A stretch of DNA of 64,000 nt from Shewanella baltica (GTDB lineage Bacteria > Pseudomonadota > Gammaproteobacteria > Enterobacterales > Shewanellaceae), in NCBI RefSeq assembly GCF_900456975.1, contig NZ_UGYM01000002.1:3968001-4032000 (forward strand), given 5' to 3'. The notes under the pieces were generated by a model. It worked only from the letters and a program-made list of their open reading frames with translations. It did not search any database and was not told the DNA's origin. Made by a program: the position numbers and the translations under genes. Position 1 is the first letter of the stretch, and each line of letters begins with the position of its first letter. Positions 33,100 to 42,557 of the stretch are shown piece after piece.

Positions 33100-33365
33100 T
33101 TAAACTCACCACGTTTAGTAAATGCAGCCGCTTCACGTAATGCCTTGTTCGGGGCCTTAGCCTCATCACAAGCCATTATGAATTGGTCGAATACATCAGC
33201 TTTAACAGTAATGCTTTCATGCTCAGCAATCACCTGAGTTGAATCTTCGTCCATTAAGCGAACAACGTATTCAGTTAAGCTTTTTAAACCAAGCAAAGCT
33301 GATGCTTTCTCAGCCTTAGCTTTGATCTCTTCATCCAAACGGATATCAAGTCTTGCAGTCGCCAT
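33096..33365 (-). CDS. DUF1778 ribbon-helix-helix antitoxin
   Basis: The 89-residue protein starts MATARLDIRLDEEIKAKAEKAS, a ribbon-helix-helix DNA-binding unit, then a C-terminal arm (DQFIMACDEAKAPNKALREAA) that wraps the toxin. It is upstream and overlaps the GNAT gene by 4 bases. The neighbouring GTACGGA repeats are its likely operators. Confidence 0.88.
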   Translation of the reverse strand: MATARLDIRLDEEIKAKAEKASALLGLKSLTEYVVRLMDEDSTQVIAEHESITVKADVFDQFIMACDEAKAPNKALREAAAFTKRGEFK

Positions 33366-33378
33366 AAAACCTCCTATC

Positions 33379-33513
33379 GTACGGAGTTAATCCGTAATGG
33401 ATTGGAGTATAAAGTTTAAACAACCACAGCGCAACTTGTACGGACACAGTACGGATGCGATTTTTAGATTTGTGGGGGTAATGTTTGTTAAGGTATGAAC
33501 AATACAGTACCGA
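33379..33513. promoter_or_regulatory. GTACGGA repeat cluster upstream of the toxin-antitoxin pair
   Basis: GTACGGA occurs at 33379-33385, 33438-33444 and 33449-33455, with an inverted TCCGTA at 33391-33396 and a variant GTACCGA at 33507-33513. Clustering immediately upstream of the antitoxin gene points to operators for autoregulation. Confidence 0.5.
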
Positions 33514-33553
33514 CGCGACCGAATACCAACTTAAACAATATGTTAGCCAAAAG

Positions 33554-33922
33554 TCACTTTTTTTTCAGAGTTACTGTACTTGAAGTTTTGTCCGTTATCT
33601 TATAGTCATTACGAAGCATTTTTAAGCCAGTGATACCTCCCATGGTAACACCTAAACTAACCATTGCTGTTGCACCGCTAAGACCAACAATACCAGCCGC
33701 AGATGCTGTTAACCCCGCTGTAATCGGGGCTCCCACACCACCAGTTCCAATCAAAGTGTATAGCCCAGCTGCGACTACAACTATAGCTGCACACCATGCC
33801 AACTGTTTGATCGCATGTATGGCGATAATCCACTTAGCTAGTTCTGGATCATCAACTTTTATTTCATCTTCACCAGAGAGAATAGCGCCCTTGAATGATT
33901 GTTTTGACTTTACTGTAACCAA
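33554..33922 (-). CDS. Small glycine-rich membrane protein, unknown function
   Basis: The 122-residue protein has a charged N-terminal part (1-38), a hydrophobic helix at about 39-60 (AIKQLAWCAAIVVVAAGLYTL) and a long Gly/Ala-rich hydrophobic stretch (60-100), then a basic C terminus. The start is TTG 33922 with AAGGAG 6 bases upstream; no ATG or GTG is suitably placed. The Gly/Ala-rich helix pair recalls pore-forming or bacteriocin-like peptides, but this is not an assignment. Confidence 0.6.
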   Translation of the reverse strand: MVTVKSKQSFKGAILSGEDEIKVDDPELAKWIIAIHAIKQLAWCAAIVVVAAGLYTLIGTGGVGAPITAGLTASAAGIVGLSGATAMVSLGVTMGGITGLKMLRNDYKITDKTSSTVTLKKK

Positions 33923-34087
33923 GTCTTACTCCTTATCCATGTTAATTTGGCTAACGCCTTGCTAAACGGCAATAAATTGTTGGCTAAATAATTCCAAATA
34001 TATTATATCAAGCTGTAGATGTATAACAGTTTGATTTAGGACAACCAAAGTCATATGGCTGACATACGACATTAAAACGAGCCAGCA

Positions 34088-34573
34088 CTATTTTAACTCG
34101 TCTTTAAGCTGTTCTATTTGCCGATCGATAGATGAAACCAGTGTGTCGGCCTCTTGAGCTGCGGCCACCTGTTCTTGCGCTAAGCTTTGTTGCCAGGTTG
34201 CACCGGCTAGGTTGTTATTCGCATACCGCCGACTTTCACGCAGATTACGTAAGCGCTGGTCACGCGCCGCAATCACCCGCTTACGATCACCCTCAAGCCG
34301 AGTGATCTCTCGGGCAATACGTTGTTTCTCGATATAAGTACTGATTTCTTTTTTCTTATCAGAGGTAGCGTTTGAACCCACGCTTGATTGAGAAATGCTG
34401 TCACTGCTTTTAATAAAGCTACCGACGCCACTTAAATCAACTGGCTGACTGTTTTCATCACAGGGATCGGCTTGATACTTTCCATCAGCACATTTATAGA
34501 CTTCAGCATTAGCCGAAAAAGTAGGACCGACCGTTAACACCAGCGCGAGTATTATTAAAGATTTTCTATCCAT
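34088..34573 (-). CDS. DUF4124-domain periplasmic protein
   Basis: The 161-residue protein has a signal peptide (residues 1-23, cut after ANA) and a DUF4124 domain at 24-50 (VYKCADGKYQADPCDENSQPV). This is followed by a long charged coiled coil (80-161) rich in R, Q and E. Function of the family is unknown, likely cell-envelope. A decayed copy lies at 32463-32530. Confidence 0.8.
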   Translation of the reverse strand: MDRKSLIILALVLTVGPTFSANAEVYKCADGKYQADPCDENSQPVDLSGVGSFIKSSDSISQSSVGSNATSDKKKEISTYIEKQRIAREITRLEGDRKRVIAARDQRLRNLRESRRYANNNLAGATWQQSLAQEQVAAAQEADTLVSSIDRQIEQLKDELK

Positions 34574-35010
34574 AGATCACCTCAATGTTTATTGAGCAAT
34601 CATATCACCAGCGGGGAACCATGAAACAACTTTTTAAAATCGGTGATCCTATAGTGAACCACACTTTAAACCACCTTATATAAATCAAATGGTTAAATTA
34701 AAATCTTACCTATCCAGCATGGGCGCAATGGAAAAGGTGCGGTCGAGCGGTAGGCCATCATTAAGATTATTTTTCAACACGTTACTATCGACTCAAGTAA
34801 TTAAAATTTGCCAGTAAGTTATCGCTTAGAAGGATAAAGAACCTTAATTTAAGCCGCAGATTACCAATAAACCTTAAGCTTAAAAATGGAAAAACAGTAA
34901 ACGAGTTAACGTTTACTGTTTTATTGCCCCTCAGAGCTAGCGCGATTATATCCTAAACAGCCCGCTTTGGGGAGATTAAGCTGGTATTGAAGCCTGTCTC
35001 TGAGCCAAAA
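34574..35010. other. Intergenic stretch with one strong terminator
   Basis: No gene seen in 437 bases. It holds the upstream region of the DUF4124 gene and the hairpin at 34892-34921. The rest is ordinary AT-rich intergenic DNA. Confidence 0.5.
34892..34923. terminator. Bidirectional terminator-like hairpin
   Basis: AAACAGTAAACG-AGTTAA-CGTTTACTGTTT is a perfect 12-bp stem with A and T flanks. It lies 88 bases beyond the stop of the PKHD hydroxylase gene and can end its transcript. Confidence 0.7.
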
Positions 35011-35685
35011 CTATAGCTCGCTCCAACGCCTGAGCAAGTTATGGTAAATCCCCGTCAGATTAAATAACTCTTGTTCTGCAGCCTGCTGAGCTGTGAGTGT
35101 TTGAATCGATTGATCAAGTTGAAATAGTAAGCGGCGCTGACCTTCATCACGAACCATACTTTGCAGCCACATAAAGGCGGCGGTACGCTCGCCCGACAGG
35201 ACTGGCGTGACCTGATGCAAGCTGCTCGATGGATACAGCACTAATGAACCCGCTGATAATTTTATGCTTTGTTGGCCGTAGGTATCTTGGATAACTAATT
35301 CTCCGCCCTGATAGTTTTCTGGTTCACTGAGAAATAAAGTCGCTGACAAATCGGTACGGATCATCCCATCAGGAGTCGAGCGGATAGCATTATCTATGTG
35401 ATACCCAAAGGTTTCACCGCCTTGATATCGATTAAACAAAGGCGGATAAAACTGTAATGGTAATGCGGCAGATACAAATTGCGGGTGTGCCAACAGCCTG
35501 TCCATAATCTGCTGACCTAGCGCGACGGCTACTGGGTCGTCCTTATCTAATTGCTGATTGCGCTTACGAGTTGTCGCCATCGCGCCGGAGGTTTGATTAC
35601 CGTCTATCCAGCAACGCGCATCTAACTGGTCGCGCAGTTGACTCATTTCTTTTTTTGAGAAAACATTAGGAATTTCAATCAGCAT
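35011..35685 (-). CDS. piuC: PKHD-type Fe(II)/2-oxoglutarate hydroxylase
   Basis: The 224-residue protein belongs to the YbiX/PiuC family. Fe ligands are His96 and Asp98 in GYHIDNAIR and His157 in SSLHQVTPV; Arg167 in GERTAAF binds 2-oxoglutarate. Such genes sit next to catecholate siderophore receptors, as here. The substrate is not settled. ATG 35685 gives the normal family N terminus [10 protein letters not shown]; a longer in-frame reading has no support. Confidence 0.85.
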   Translation of the reverse strand: MLIEIPNVFSKKEMSQLRDQLDARCWIDGNQTSGAMATTRKRNQQLDKDDPVAVALGQQIMDRLLAHPQFVSAALPLQFYPPLFNRYQGGETFGYHIDNAIRSTPDGMIRTDLSATLFLSEPENYQGGELVIQDTYGQQSIKLSAGSLVLYPSSSLHQVTPVLSGERTAAFMWLQSMVRDEGQRRLLFQLDQSIQTLTAQQAAEQELFNLTGIYHNLLRRWSEL

Positions 35686-35742
35686 CTCAGGGTTCCATAG
35701 GGCAAAAAACACGGCATGACGTATACCGTTTATAAAACATAA

Positions 35743-35763
35743 AAGGCAGCCCGAGGGCTGCCG
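35743..35763 (-). terminator. Terminator after the TonB receptor gene
   Basis: On the minus strand GGCAGCCC-TC-GGGCTGCC is followed by TTTTATG. It separates the receptor gene from the hydroxylase gene, so the latter depends on read-through or its own promoter. Confidence 0.75.
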
Positions 35764-35785
35764 TAACATTAGCTAATGACTGACA

Positions 35786-37987
35786 TTAAAAATGCATATC
35801 GGCACTGAGCATGACCAAACGTCCGGGCGCCATGTTAGCAAAATGCGCAGTGTAGGCTTTATCGTAATAACGCTCGTCAGTGAGGTTTTGCACATTCAAG
35901 CGCAGCGTCAGAAAGTCATTCATCTTGTAAGATGAAACCACATCAAAACGCCAGTATGAAGGAATCGATAACGTATTGCCGGTATTACCATAAACCTGCC
36001 CCATATAGTAGGCGCCAGTTCCGACATTTAACTGTTCCGTAATGTCGTAAGTGGTAAACAGGCTGATGCTGTTTTTGGCCGTATTAGGGAAACGATTACC
36101 ATCGTAAGCGGCATTAAATCCGTTACTTTCTAGGCTAGCATCAAGATAGGTGTATCCACCAAATCCATGCCAATGCTCAGTGATATCACCTGAAAAACCA
36201 ATTTCGAAGCCTTTCACTTTCTGCTCACCAACGTTTTCTTGCGGTGAATTGCGATCGGCATAAGTCGCAACGCGAGCGTTGTTCTTCTCGATTTGGAATA
36301 CTGAACCATTAAGCGATAAGCGGCCACTGAAGAAATCCCACTTAGTACCTAGCTCGTAACTTTCAGTATCTTCAGGCTTTAAATCTTCATTGTTACTACC
36401 AAGACGATCTGAACCATCGCCATTAGATGTTCCTGGCGGATTCGAAGATGTGCCCCACGCCGCATAGATACTGCCGTTTACCGCAGGTTTATACAGCACT
36501 GATAATTGGTAGTTTAAAAAGTCATCGTCATTGGATAGTGACGAAGTCGAGTTCTGTGCAGCAGTGCGGTAATCATCCCAGCGCACGCCGCCGTTAATCA
36601 TCCAAGACTCATTCAACTCTATGGTATTAAAGGCATAAACTGAGCGAGTGTCCGTTTCAGTCACAGTGGCATCAGTCCCTAGCGTCACGCTGCCGACCCA
36701 AGGGTCGTGAGGATTAGGCTTCGATAACAAAGTACAATTGTAATTAGCCAGTAGTGCATCATTACAACCCGCATTACGACCATTACCCGTATCGACCGTA
36801 TAACTTAAGTTACTGGTGCGCTCGTTGCTAAATTCAGTGCCAATCGCAAAGCGGTTGGTGAATCCAGCCAGTTTAGCCTCACCCGCCAATTGTAATTGGG
36901 TCGCGAGCGTTTTAGTGACAGAGTGACGCGATTTAGTGTTACGCCATACATAACCATTGGCGACATTGCCTGTCGTGTCATCGGGGTTAGTCACAATGTA
37001 ATAATTGGTATTACGGCTATACACTGAGGTCGACGTAAATTGCATGTCATTGTTAAAGTCATGGCTTATCAGCACTGAAGCTGTGTCGTCATTATTATCG
37101 CGAAAATCCCGCGACAATAAGCCATAGAAGTTATTGGAATCAACATCGGCAGGCCTACCTGTCGCTTGATCATAGGGGATCCCATAGTCAGGTATGTCAT
37201 GGTTTTCAAAATGATAGTATTCCAACGTCACCTTAGTGGGTGTCGTCAAGCCAAAGGTCACTGAGGGTGCAATGCCCCAGCGATTACCAGAGACTTCATC
37301 ACGACCCGGCGTATTGGCATCGTGCGCCATTAGATTCACCCGCACGGCAGCTTCATCTGCAATCACATGGTTAACGTCAAGGCTGGCGCGTTTTAAAGCA
37401 TCAGTACCAATTGCCACATCCGCATTAATAAAATCTTCGGCTTGCGCTTTTTTAGTCACGATATTGATACTACCGCCAACAGCACCACGGCCGTTGTAAA
37501 CAGAACTCGGCCCCTTTAGCACCTCAATTTGTTCGATGTTAAAAGTCTCACGGCTCTGGGAGCCCACATCCCGCATACCGTTAATAAACGTTGAAGATTG
37601 AGCGTCATAACCACGAATAAACGGCCTGTCACCATAGGGATTACCACCTTCACCCGTACCAAGCGTAATACCAGGTGTTGCACGCAGAGCATCAGTAAAA
37701 CTTTGTGCCCCCATGTCTTTGATCAGATCTTGATTAATCACAGTGACAGTTTTAGCGCTATTGAGCAGATCATCAGTAAATTTACCGGATTGTACTTTGC
37801 GCGTGTTGTAGCCCAAATATTCGCCGTTAACCTCAATATGTTCGACTTTCTTACCAGCGACTTGTGCCTGCTCCGCTGCTATCGCAGGGGTAGCTGATAT
37901 AGCCATACCTATAGTTAATGAACCTAAAACATGGGCGCCGAGTGCGACTCGGCCATTGCGGCGTTTTGCAAATTTCATTAAAAGCAT
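35786..37987 (-). CDS. TonB-dependent siderophore receptor, Fiu/catecholate type
   Basis: The 733-residue outer-membrane protein has a signal peptide (about residues 1-38), a plug domain with TVTVINQDLIKDMGAQSFTDALR, RPFIRGYDAQ and IEVLKGPSSVYNGRGAVGGSINIVTK, and a 22-strand barrel ending in the aromatic residue Phe (LSADMHF). The plug order and length fit Fiu-type receptors. A Fur-like box lies 83 bases upstream. ATG at 37978 (MKFAKRR) is an alternative start. Confidence 0.92.
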   Translation of the reverse strand: MLLMKFAKRRNGRVALGAHVLGSLTIGMAISATPAIAAEQAQVAGKKVEHIEVNGEYLGYNTRKVQSGKFTDDLLNSAKTVTVINQDLIKDMGAQSFTDALRATPGITLGTGEGGNPYGDRPFIRGYDAQSSTFINGMRDVGSQSRETFNIEQIEVLKGPSSVYNGRGAVGGSINIVTKKAQAEDFINADVAIGTDALKRASLDVNHVIADEAAVRVNLMAHDANTPGRDEVSGNRWGIAPSVTFGLTTPTKVTLEYYHFENHDIPDYGIPYDQATGRPADVDSNNFYGLLSRDFRDNNDDTASVLISHDFNNDMQFTSTSVYSRNTNYYIVTNPDDTTGNVANGYVWRNTKSRHSVTKTLATQLQLAGEAKLAGFTNRFAIGTEFSNERTSNLSYTVDTGNGRNAGCNDALLANYNCTLLSKPNPHDPWVGSVTLGTDATVTETDTRSVYAFNTIELNESWMINGGVRWDDYRTAAQNSTSSLSNDDDFLNYQLSVLYKPAVNGSIYAAWGTSSNPPGTSNGDGSDRLGSNNEDLKPEDTESYELGTKWDFFSGRLSLNGSVFQIEKNNARVATYADRNSPQENVGEQKVKGFEIGFSGDITEHWHGFGGYTYLDASLESNGFNAAYDGNRFPNTAKNSISLFTTYDITEQLNVGTGAYYMGQVYGNTGNTLSIPSYWRFDVVSSYKMNDFLTLRLNVQNLTDERYYDKAYTAHFANMAPGRLVMLSADMHF

Positions 37988-38822
37988 TCCTGTTGCGGAC
38001 TAAACCCTGTAACAGATGTCCCCCACCTGTTAATCGCCCGCTAATATAAGGAAATCACACAAACTGATCAATAACTATTATCATTTGCATTATTAATTAA
38101 CATTGATTGCAGGATTGTTCACCCAGCAATGCAGGTTTACTGCTTGCAGCTGAAATTGAGAGTAGTGGGAAAAATGAGAATGTCTTGATGTTTAAAAAAA
38201 ACCGGCGACGAGCTAACTACATAAAAATATTACGTTATTACGCGAGCCGAGTCAGTTTGTGCAATGACGACTGTAATGAAATTATCTACGGGGGATATTT
38301 TAATGTTGCTGTTGAGAAATCTCGTTAGCTACCAGACGATAGCGAATGGAATGGTATCGCAGAATCGCACTAACCGAGATGCCACAGAGCCGGGCAATAA
38401 CCGCTCTCCCCTCAGTTGTTGAATAGATAAAAGTCGAGTTACTCCATAAAAAGGCTAAAAAACTTTGCAGCATCGGCACACATGGGCCACTATGAATGGG
38501 GCTAATAGTGTCGATATTGCATCATGTTTTGTATTTATGTAGCGTAAAACAGCGCCATTTGACGTTCAACGTCTTCCTGAGTAACACTTGTAAACTATGA
38601 TGCAAAGCGATCGCAACCATAAATGGCACAGTGATATTGGGCCTTAGCCGCATATATCTCGGATAAATGATAAGAATATCTTTAAATTAGCCTCACATTT
38701 ATAGCTGTCTCATCTAAGCTGATAGAGTGTGATCAAGATTGCTGTCGATAAGCAACTTTTCTAATAGCCTTAAGCAATGCCATTACTTCATGGTTTAGGC
38801 TCAAAAGAGGACAAACTTAGGC
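37988..38822. other. Long intergenic region with Fur-like box; otherwise no gene seen
   Basis: The region holds the receptor promoter and Fur-like box at one end and the cheX upstream region at the other. A short frame at 38107-38328 has no ribosome site or known motif. On the minus strand around 38325-38440 a fragment reading ARLCGISVSAILRYHSIRYRL could be a remnant of a DNA-binding protein, but it is too short to name. Confidence 0.45.
38070..38088 (-). promoter_or_regulatory. Fur-like box
   Basis: On the minus strand GCAAATGATAATAGTTATT matches the 19-bp Fur consensus GATAATGATAATCATTATC at 13 positions, including the central GATAAT. Its place before a siderophore receptor gene supports iron repression. 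Confidence 0.6.
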
Positions 38823-39287
38823 ATGAACGTTAATTTTATTAATCCTTTCCTCCAATCTCTGCTCAATGTCATTTCGACTATGGCGAGCATGGATTTGACG
38901 CCGGGCAAACCTCAAATCAAATCAGATAACTTAGCGAAGGGGGATGTGTCTGGACTCATTGGGCTCGTTGGCCCCCAAACAAAAGGATCACTATCGATTA
39001 CCTTCGAACAAAAGCTGGTTTTGCAGATAATGCAGAATATGCTGGGCGAAAACCCGGGTAAAATTAACGAGGAAGTGACTGACCTAGTGGGTGAAATCAC
39101 CAACATGGTGACTGGAGGCGCAAAAAATCTATTGGGTCAGAAAGGCTATGAGTTTGAAATGGCCACCCCTATGGTCGTGTCAGGAAAAGGCCATACCATT
39201 TCCCATAAAGCCAATGGCACTAAGATTATCATGCCTTTTACCAGCCCACATGGGACAGCTTATATCGAAATATGCTTTGAAAACTAA
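38823..39287 (+). CDS. cheX: CheX-like chemotaxis phosphatase
   Basis: The 154-residue protein has the CheC/CheX signature GEITNMVTGGAKNLL (acidic residue and Asn in E-x2-N spacing, about residues 89-103). It probably dephosphorylates CheY or other receiver domains. Length is typical. It stands alone with a terminator downstream. Confidence 0.88.
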   Translation: MNVNFINPFLQSLLNVISTMASMDLTPGKPQIKSDNLAKGDVSGLIGLVGPQTKGSLSITFEQKLVLQIMQNMLGENPGKINEEVTDLVGEITNMVTGGAKNLLGQKGYEFEMATPMVVSGKGHTISHKANGTKIIMPFTSPHGTAYIEICFEN

Positions 39288-39767
39288 AAGCTTAAAATGT
39301 ACCAAGCCAACATTGCTCAAATTACATTAACGCTCCTGTCGCTCTGGATCTTATGTTTCATTTGCTTATTTAAAGCTATATAACAAAGATCAGAACGGCT
39401 GGATTACCAGCACCTGAACATGTTTTGACCGTTCTTTTTACTGCCTCATTAGTGTCTAATTACCACTTCAATTCGCGCGGCTCTACCCGTAAACATATCG
39501 AGTCACCCAGCCTGCACATCAAATCAGTACTTAACTGCAATGCGCTTATCTAAGCCCTACTCGCTCAGCACACATCACACTGCAAAAATTAGCAAACTTT
39601 AACGCTTTTATTCGGAGCAATGAGACGATGCAAATATAGTGCTGATGATTCACCACGAGACTTCATCTTATACTTTCTACAAATAAAAAACGGTGTTTAA
39701 CACACCGTTTTATGATTCTGCATCTTAACTCGCTCAAGCTAACGAGGTTCATTTCATCAGGCTAGTC
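39288..39767. other. Intergenic region between cheX and alr
   Basis: About 480 bases without a gene. It contains a hairpin terminator (39688-39712) and ends at a block of 14-bp repeats that runs into the alr stop codon. No other structure seen. Confidence 0.5.
39686..39713. terminator. Terminator-like hairpin between cheX and alr
   Basis: AAACGGTGT-TTAAC-ACACCGTTT is flanked by A and T runs, so it can act for both the plus-strand and the minus-strand transcripts. Confidence 0.65.
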
Positions 39768-39851
39768 TCATGAGACTATGCCCACGAGATTAAGCCCATG
39801 AGAGTAAACTCACGAGATGAAGTTCATGAGATGAAGTTCATGAGGTTAAGC
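39768..39851. repeat. Six 14-bp tandem repeats at the 3' end of alr
   Basis: Units run 39768-39781, 39782-39795, 39796-39809, 39810-39823, 39824-39837 and 39838-39851; the consensus is TCATGAGATTAAGC with up to four changes per unit. The last unit covers the alr stop codon and the previous Ala codon. Confidence 0.8.
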
Positions 39852-40922
39852 TAGACAAACCGCAACCCTTGGAGTGAGCTTAGTCACTAATTCGTAAGCG
39901 ATAGTACCGATATGTTCAGCGACTTCTTCTACGGGTAATGCCTTACCCCACAGCAAAGCACTGTCGCCCACCTTATCCTGTGCATCTTGGCCTAAGTCGA
40001 CAGTCAACATGTCCATAGAGACACGACCTACTATGGGCACGCGACGACCATTGACCCACACAGGTGTACCTTCCGGTGCATTACGGGGATAACCATCACC
40101 ATAACCAATTGCGACAACACCCAAACGGGTATCTTGCTTCGCGGTCCAGAAACAACCATAACCCACTGGCTGATTGGCTTTATGATCCCGCACCGCAATC
40201 AACTGTGATACCAGTTCCATCGCAGGTACTAGTCCGTGATTCGCACCGCAATCTCCCGTGACAGGTGACACACCATAGAGGGCGATTCCCGGACGGATCC
40301 AATCGCCTTGGCTTTGCGGCCAATACAAAGCACCGGCGGAATTGGCTAAGGTTCTAAATCCGGGCAAGCCAGCTGTTAAGCTATTAAAAGCCGCCATCTG
40401 CACTGAGGTATAAGTGTTATCTGGCTCATCTGCACAGGCAAAATGCGTCATCAAATGAATCGGTTTTGCCACATTGGGACAGGCCATTAATCGATCGTAA
40501 ACCGCTGAGAATTGCTCGGGCGTAAAGCCTAAGCGATGCATGCCTGAATCCACTTTCAGCCATACAGTGACAGGTTTAGACAACACAGTTTGCTCTAACA
40601 TCTCAAGCTGAGAGCTATGATGCACCACAGTGTCGATATCATGCCCGACGAGTAATGGGAGATCGGTGGCGCGGAAAAAACCTTCCAGCAATAACAACCG
40701 CGCTGTCACGCCGCCCGCTCGTAATTCTAAGGCTTCATCCAATCGCGCTAAGCCAAAACCATCGGCACTGACTAAACAATGGGCGACATTTAATAATCCA
40801 TGACCATAACCGTTCGCTTTAACGACGGCCATTACGCGACTCGCTGGTGCTTGTTGACGCAACGCAGCGAGATTGGTTTGCAGTGCACTACTGCTAATTT
40901 CTGCACGGGGAAAAGGGTTCAA
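39846..40922 (-). CDS. alr: Alanine racemase
   Basis: The 358-residue PLP enzyme makes D-alanine for peptidoglycan. The PLP lysine is Lys35 in [19 protein letters not shown] contains the second catalytic tyrosine, and HRLGF and ALYGVSP are family segments. The N terminus [10 protein letters not shown] is complete. It follows dnaB, as in many gammaproteobacteria. Confidence 0.95.
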   Translation of the reverse strand: MNPFPRAEISSSALQTNLAALRQQAPASRVMAVVKANGYGHGLLNVAHCLVSADGFGLARLDEALELRAGGVTARLLLLEGFFRATDLPLLVGHDIDTVVHHSSQLEMLEQTVLSKPVTVWLKVDSGMHRLGFTPEQFSAVYDRLMACPNVAKPIHLMTHFACADEPDNTYTSVQMAAFNSLTAGLPGFRTLANSAGALYWPQSQGDWIRPGIALYGVSPVTGDCGANHGLVPAMELVSQLIAVRDHKANQPVGYGCFWTAKQDTRLGVVAIGYGDGYPRNAPEGTPVWVNGRRVPIVGRVSMDMLTVDLGQDAQDKVGDSALLWGKALPVEEVAEHIGTIAYELVTKLTPRVAVCLA

Positions 40923-41025
40923 AATTTACCTTGCTCACTCAGGAAATAAAAAGTCACGGATATAAAAAATACATCAGCACAGCACGTCTTCTGCATACGC
41001 AAATTTACTATTTTCAAACATGAAT

Positions 41026-42432
41026 TTAGTCTTCTTCAAACTGAGGTCCGGCATAATTATCGAAGCGCGAAAACTGCCCTTGGAAGGTGAGTCGCACCCG
41101 ACCAATCGGGCCGTTACGTTGCTTACCAATAATGATTTCGGCCGTACCTTTATCTTGAGAATCGTTGTTATACACTTCATCGCGATAAATAAACATGATG
41201 AGATCCGCATCCTGCTCGATAGCGCCCGATTCACGCAAATCCGAGTTTACCGGGCGTTTATCGGCCCTTTGCTCAAGCGAGCGGTTAAGCTGCGACAGGG
41301 CAATAATCGGGATTTCTAGCTCTTTGGCTAACGCCTTTAGGGAGCGTGAAATCTCAGAAATCTCTAAGGTACGGTTATCTTTCAAAGCGGGCACCTGCAT
41401 TAACTGCAGGTAATCTATCATGATCATAGATAAACCACCGTACTCACGGGCGATACGACGCGCGCGGCTACGAACTTCGGTCGGCGTTAATCCCGAACCA
41501 TCATCGATATACATTTTGCCTTGCTCGAGCATGATGCCCATGGTCGATGAAACCCGCGCCCAATCCTCGTCATCGAGCTGACCGGTACGAATTTTGGTTT
41601 GATCGACGCGGCCCAAGGAGGCCAACATACGCATCATAATCTGTTCTGACGGCATCTCGAGACTAAAGATAAGCACCGGCTTGTCTTCATTCATCGCGGC
41701 TTGTTCGCACAAGTTCATCGCGAAGGTGGTTTTACCCATAGAAGGACGCGCAGCAACGATAATCAAGTCACCGGACTGGAAGCCAGCTGTCATTTTATCC
41801 AGATCGTTAAAGCCGCTCGAAACCCCAGTCACACCGTTATGGGGGTTATTATAAAGCTGCTCAATCTTATCAACGGTCTTTTCCAGAATGGTTTTAATGC
41901 CTTCAGGACCTTCATTGGAATTGGTGCGCATCTCAGCGATCTTAAAGACTTTACTCTCAGCAAGGTCGAGTAATTCACTCGAATCGCGACCTTCTGGGTT
42001 ATAACCCGCATCGGCAATTTCATGTGCTACGCGGATCATGTCACGCACTACAGCGCGTTCACGGACGATTTCGGCGTATGATAAAATGTTACCCGCACTT
42101 GGGGTATTTTTCGCAATCTCACCTAAATAGGCAAAACCGCCGGCATCTTCTAATTGATTTTCAACTTCGAGCTGTTCAGAAACCGTGATCAAATCGATCG
42201 GTTGCCCCAGATCGACCAATCTGTGCATGGCAGAGAAGATCATCTTGTGTGAGCGGGAGTAAAAGTCATCTTTTACGACGGCCTCAGCGACCCTGTCCCA
42301 CGCTTCGGCATCTAACATCAAGCCGCCTAATACCGATTGTTCAGCCTCAATTGAATGTGGTGGCAGCTTGAGTCCATCAAGCTGCAAATCTCTTGGCTTA
42401 CTTTTAGGCTTAAAAGCACCTTGTTGTGACAT
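41026..42432 (-). CDS. dnaB: Replicative DNA helicase DnaB
   Basis: The 468-residue helicase has the N-terminal helical domain (LKLPPHSIEAEQSVLGGLML), the Walker A AARPSMGKTT and the RecA-type core with IMIDYLQLM. No intein is seen. ATG 42432 is chosen because GGGAGC is 4 bases upstream; the longer frame from 42486 lacks such support. The phage P-like protein would recruit this helicase. Confidence 0.95.
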   Translation of the reverse strand: MSQQGAFKPKSKPRDLQLDGLKLPPHSIEAEQSVLGGLMLDAEAWDRVAEAVVKDDFYSRSHKMIFSAMHRLVDLGQPIDLITVSEQLEVENQLEDAGGFAYLGEIAKNTPSAGNILSYAEIVRERAVVRDMIRVAHEIADAGYNPEGRDSSELLDLAESKVFKIAEMRTNSNEGPEGIKTILEKTVDKIEQLYNNPHNGVTGVSSGFNDLDKMTAGFQSGDLIIVAARPSMGKTTFAMNLCEQAAMNEDKPVLIFSLEMPSEQIMMRMLASLGRVDQTKIRTGQLDDEDWARVSSTMGIMLEQGKMYIDDGSGLTPTEVRSRARRIAREYGGLSMIMIDYLQLMQVPALKDNRTLEISEISRSLKALAKELEIPIIALSQLNRSLEQRADKRPVNSDLRESGAIEQDADLIMFIYRDEVYNNDSQDKGTAEIIIGKQRNGPIGRVRLTFQGQFSRFDNYAGPQFEED

Positions 42433-42557
42433 TAACGCTCCCGATTTCCAACAACTTAACAAAATATGATATAAAACCCGCGTCAAGCAAACAGGATGTT
42501 TACACTCGCCTGTTATCTCATTCCAACGGACACTCTAATAATCAATAAGGAAAGAAC

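Noticed and set aside
30800..35010. tRNA gene or core att site for the prophage
   Set aside because: I looked for a tRNA-like cloverleaf and for repeats at the operon end and found none; the left end is outside the window, so a repeat cannot be matched.
38107..38328. Plus-strand frame of 73 codons upstream of cheX
   Set aside because: No ribosome site, odd composition and no motif; best seen as chance in intergenic DNA.
39768..39851. CRISPR-like array
   Set aside because: Units of 14 bp are directly joined with no spacers; this is a tandem repeat.
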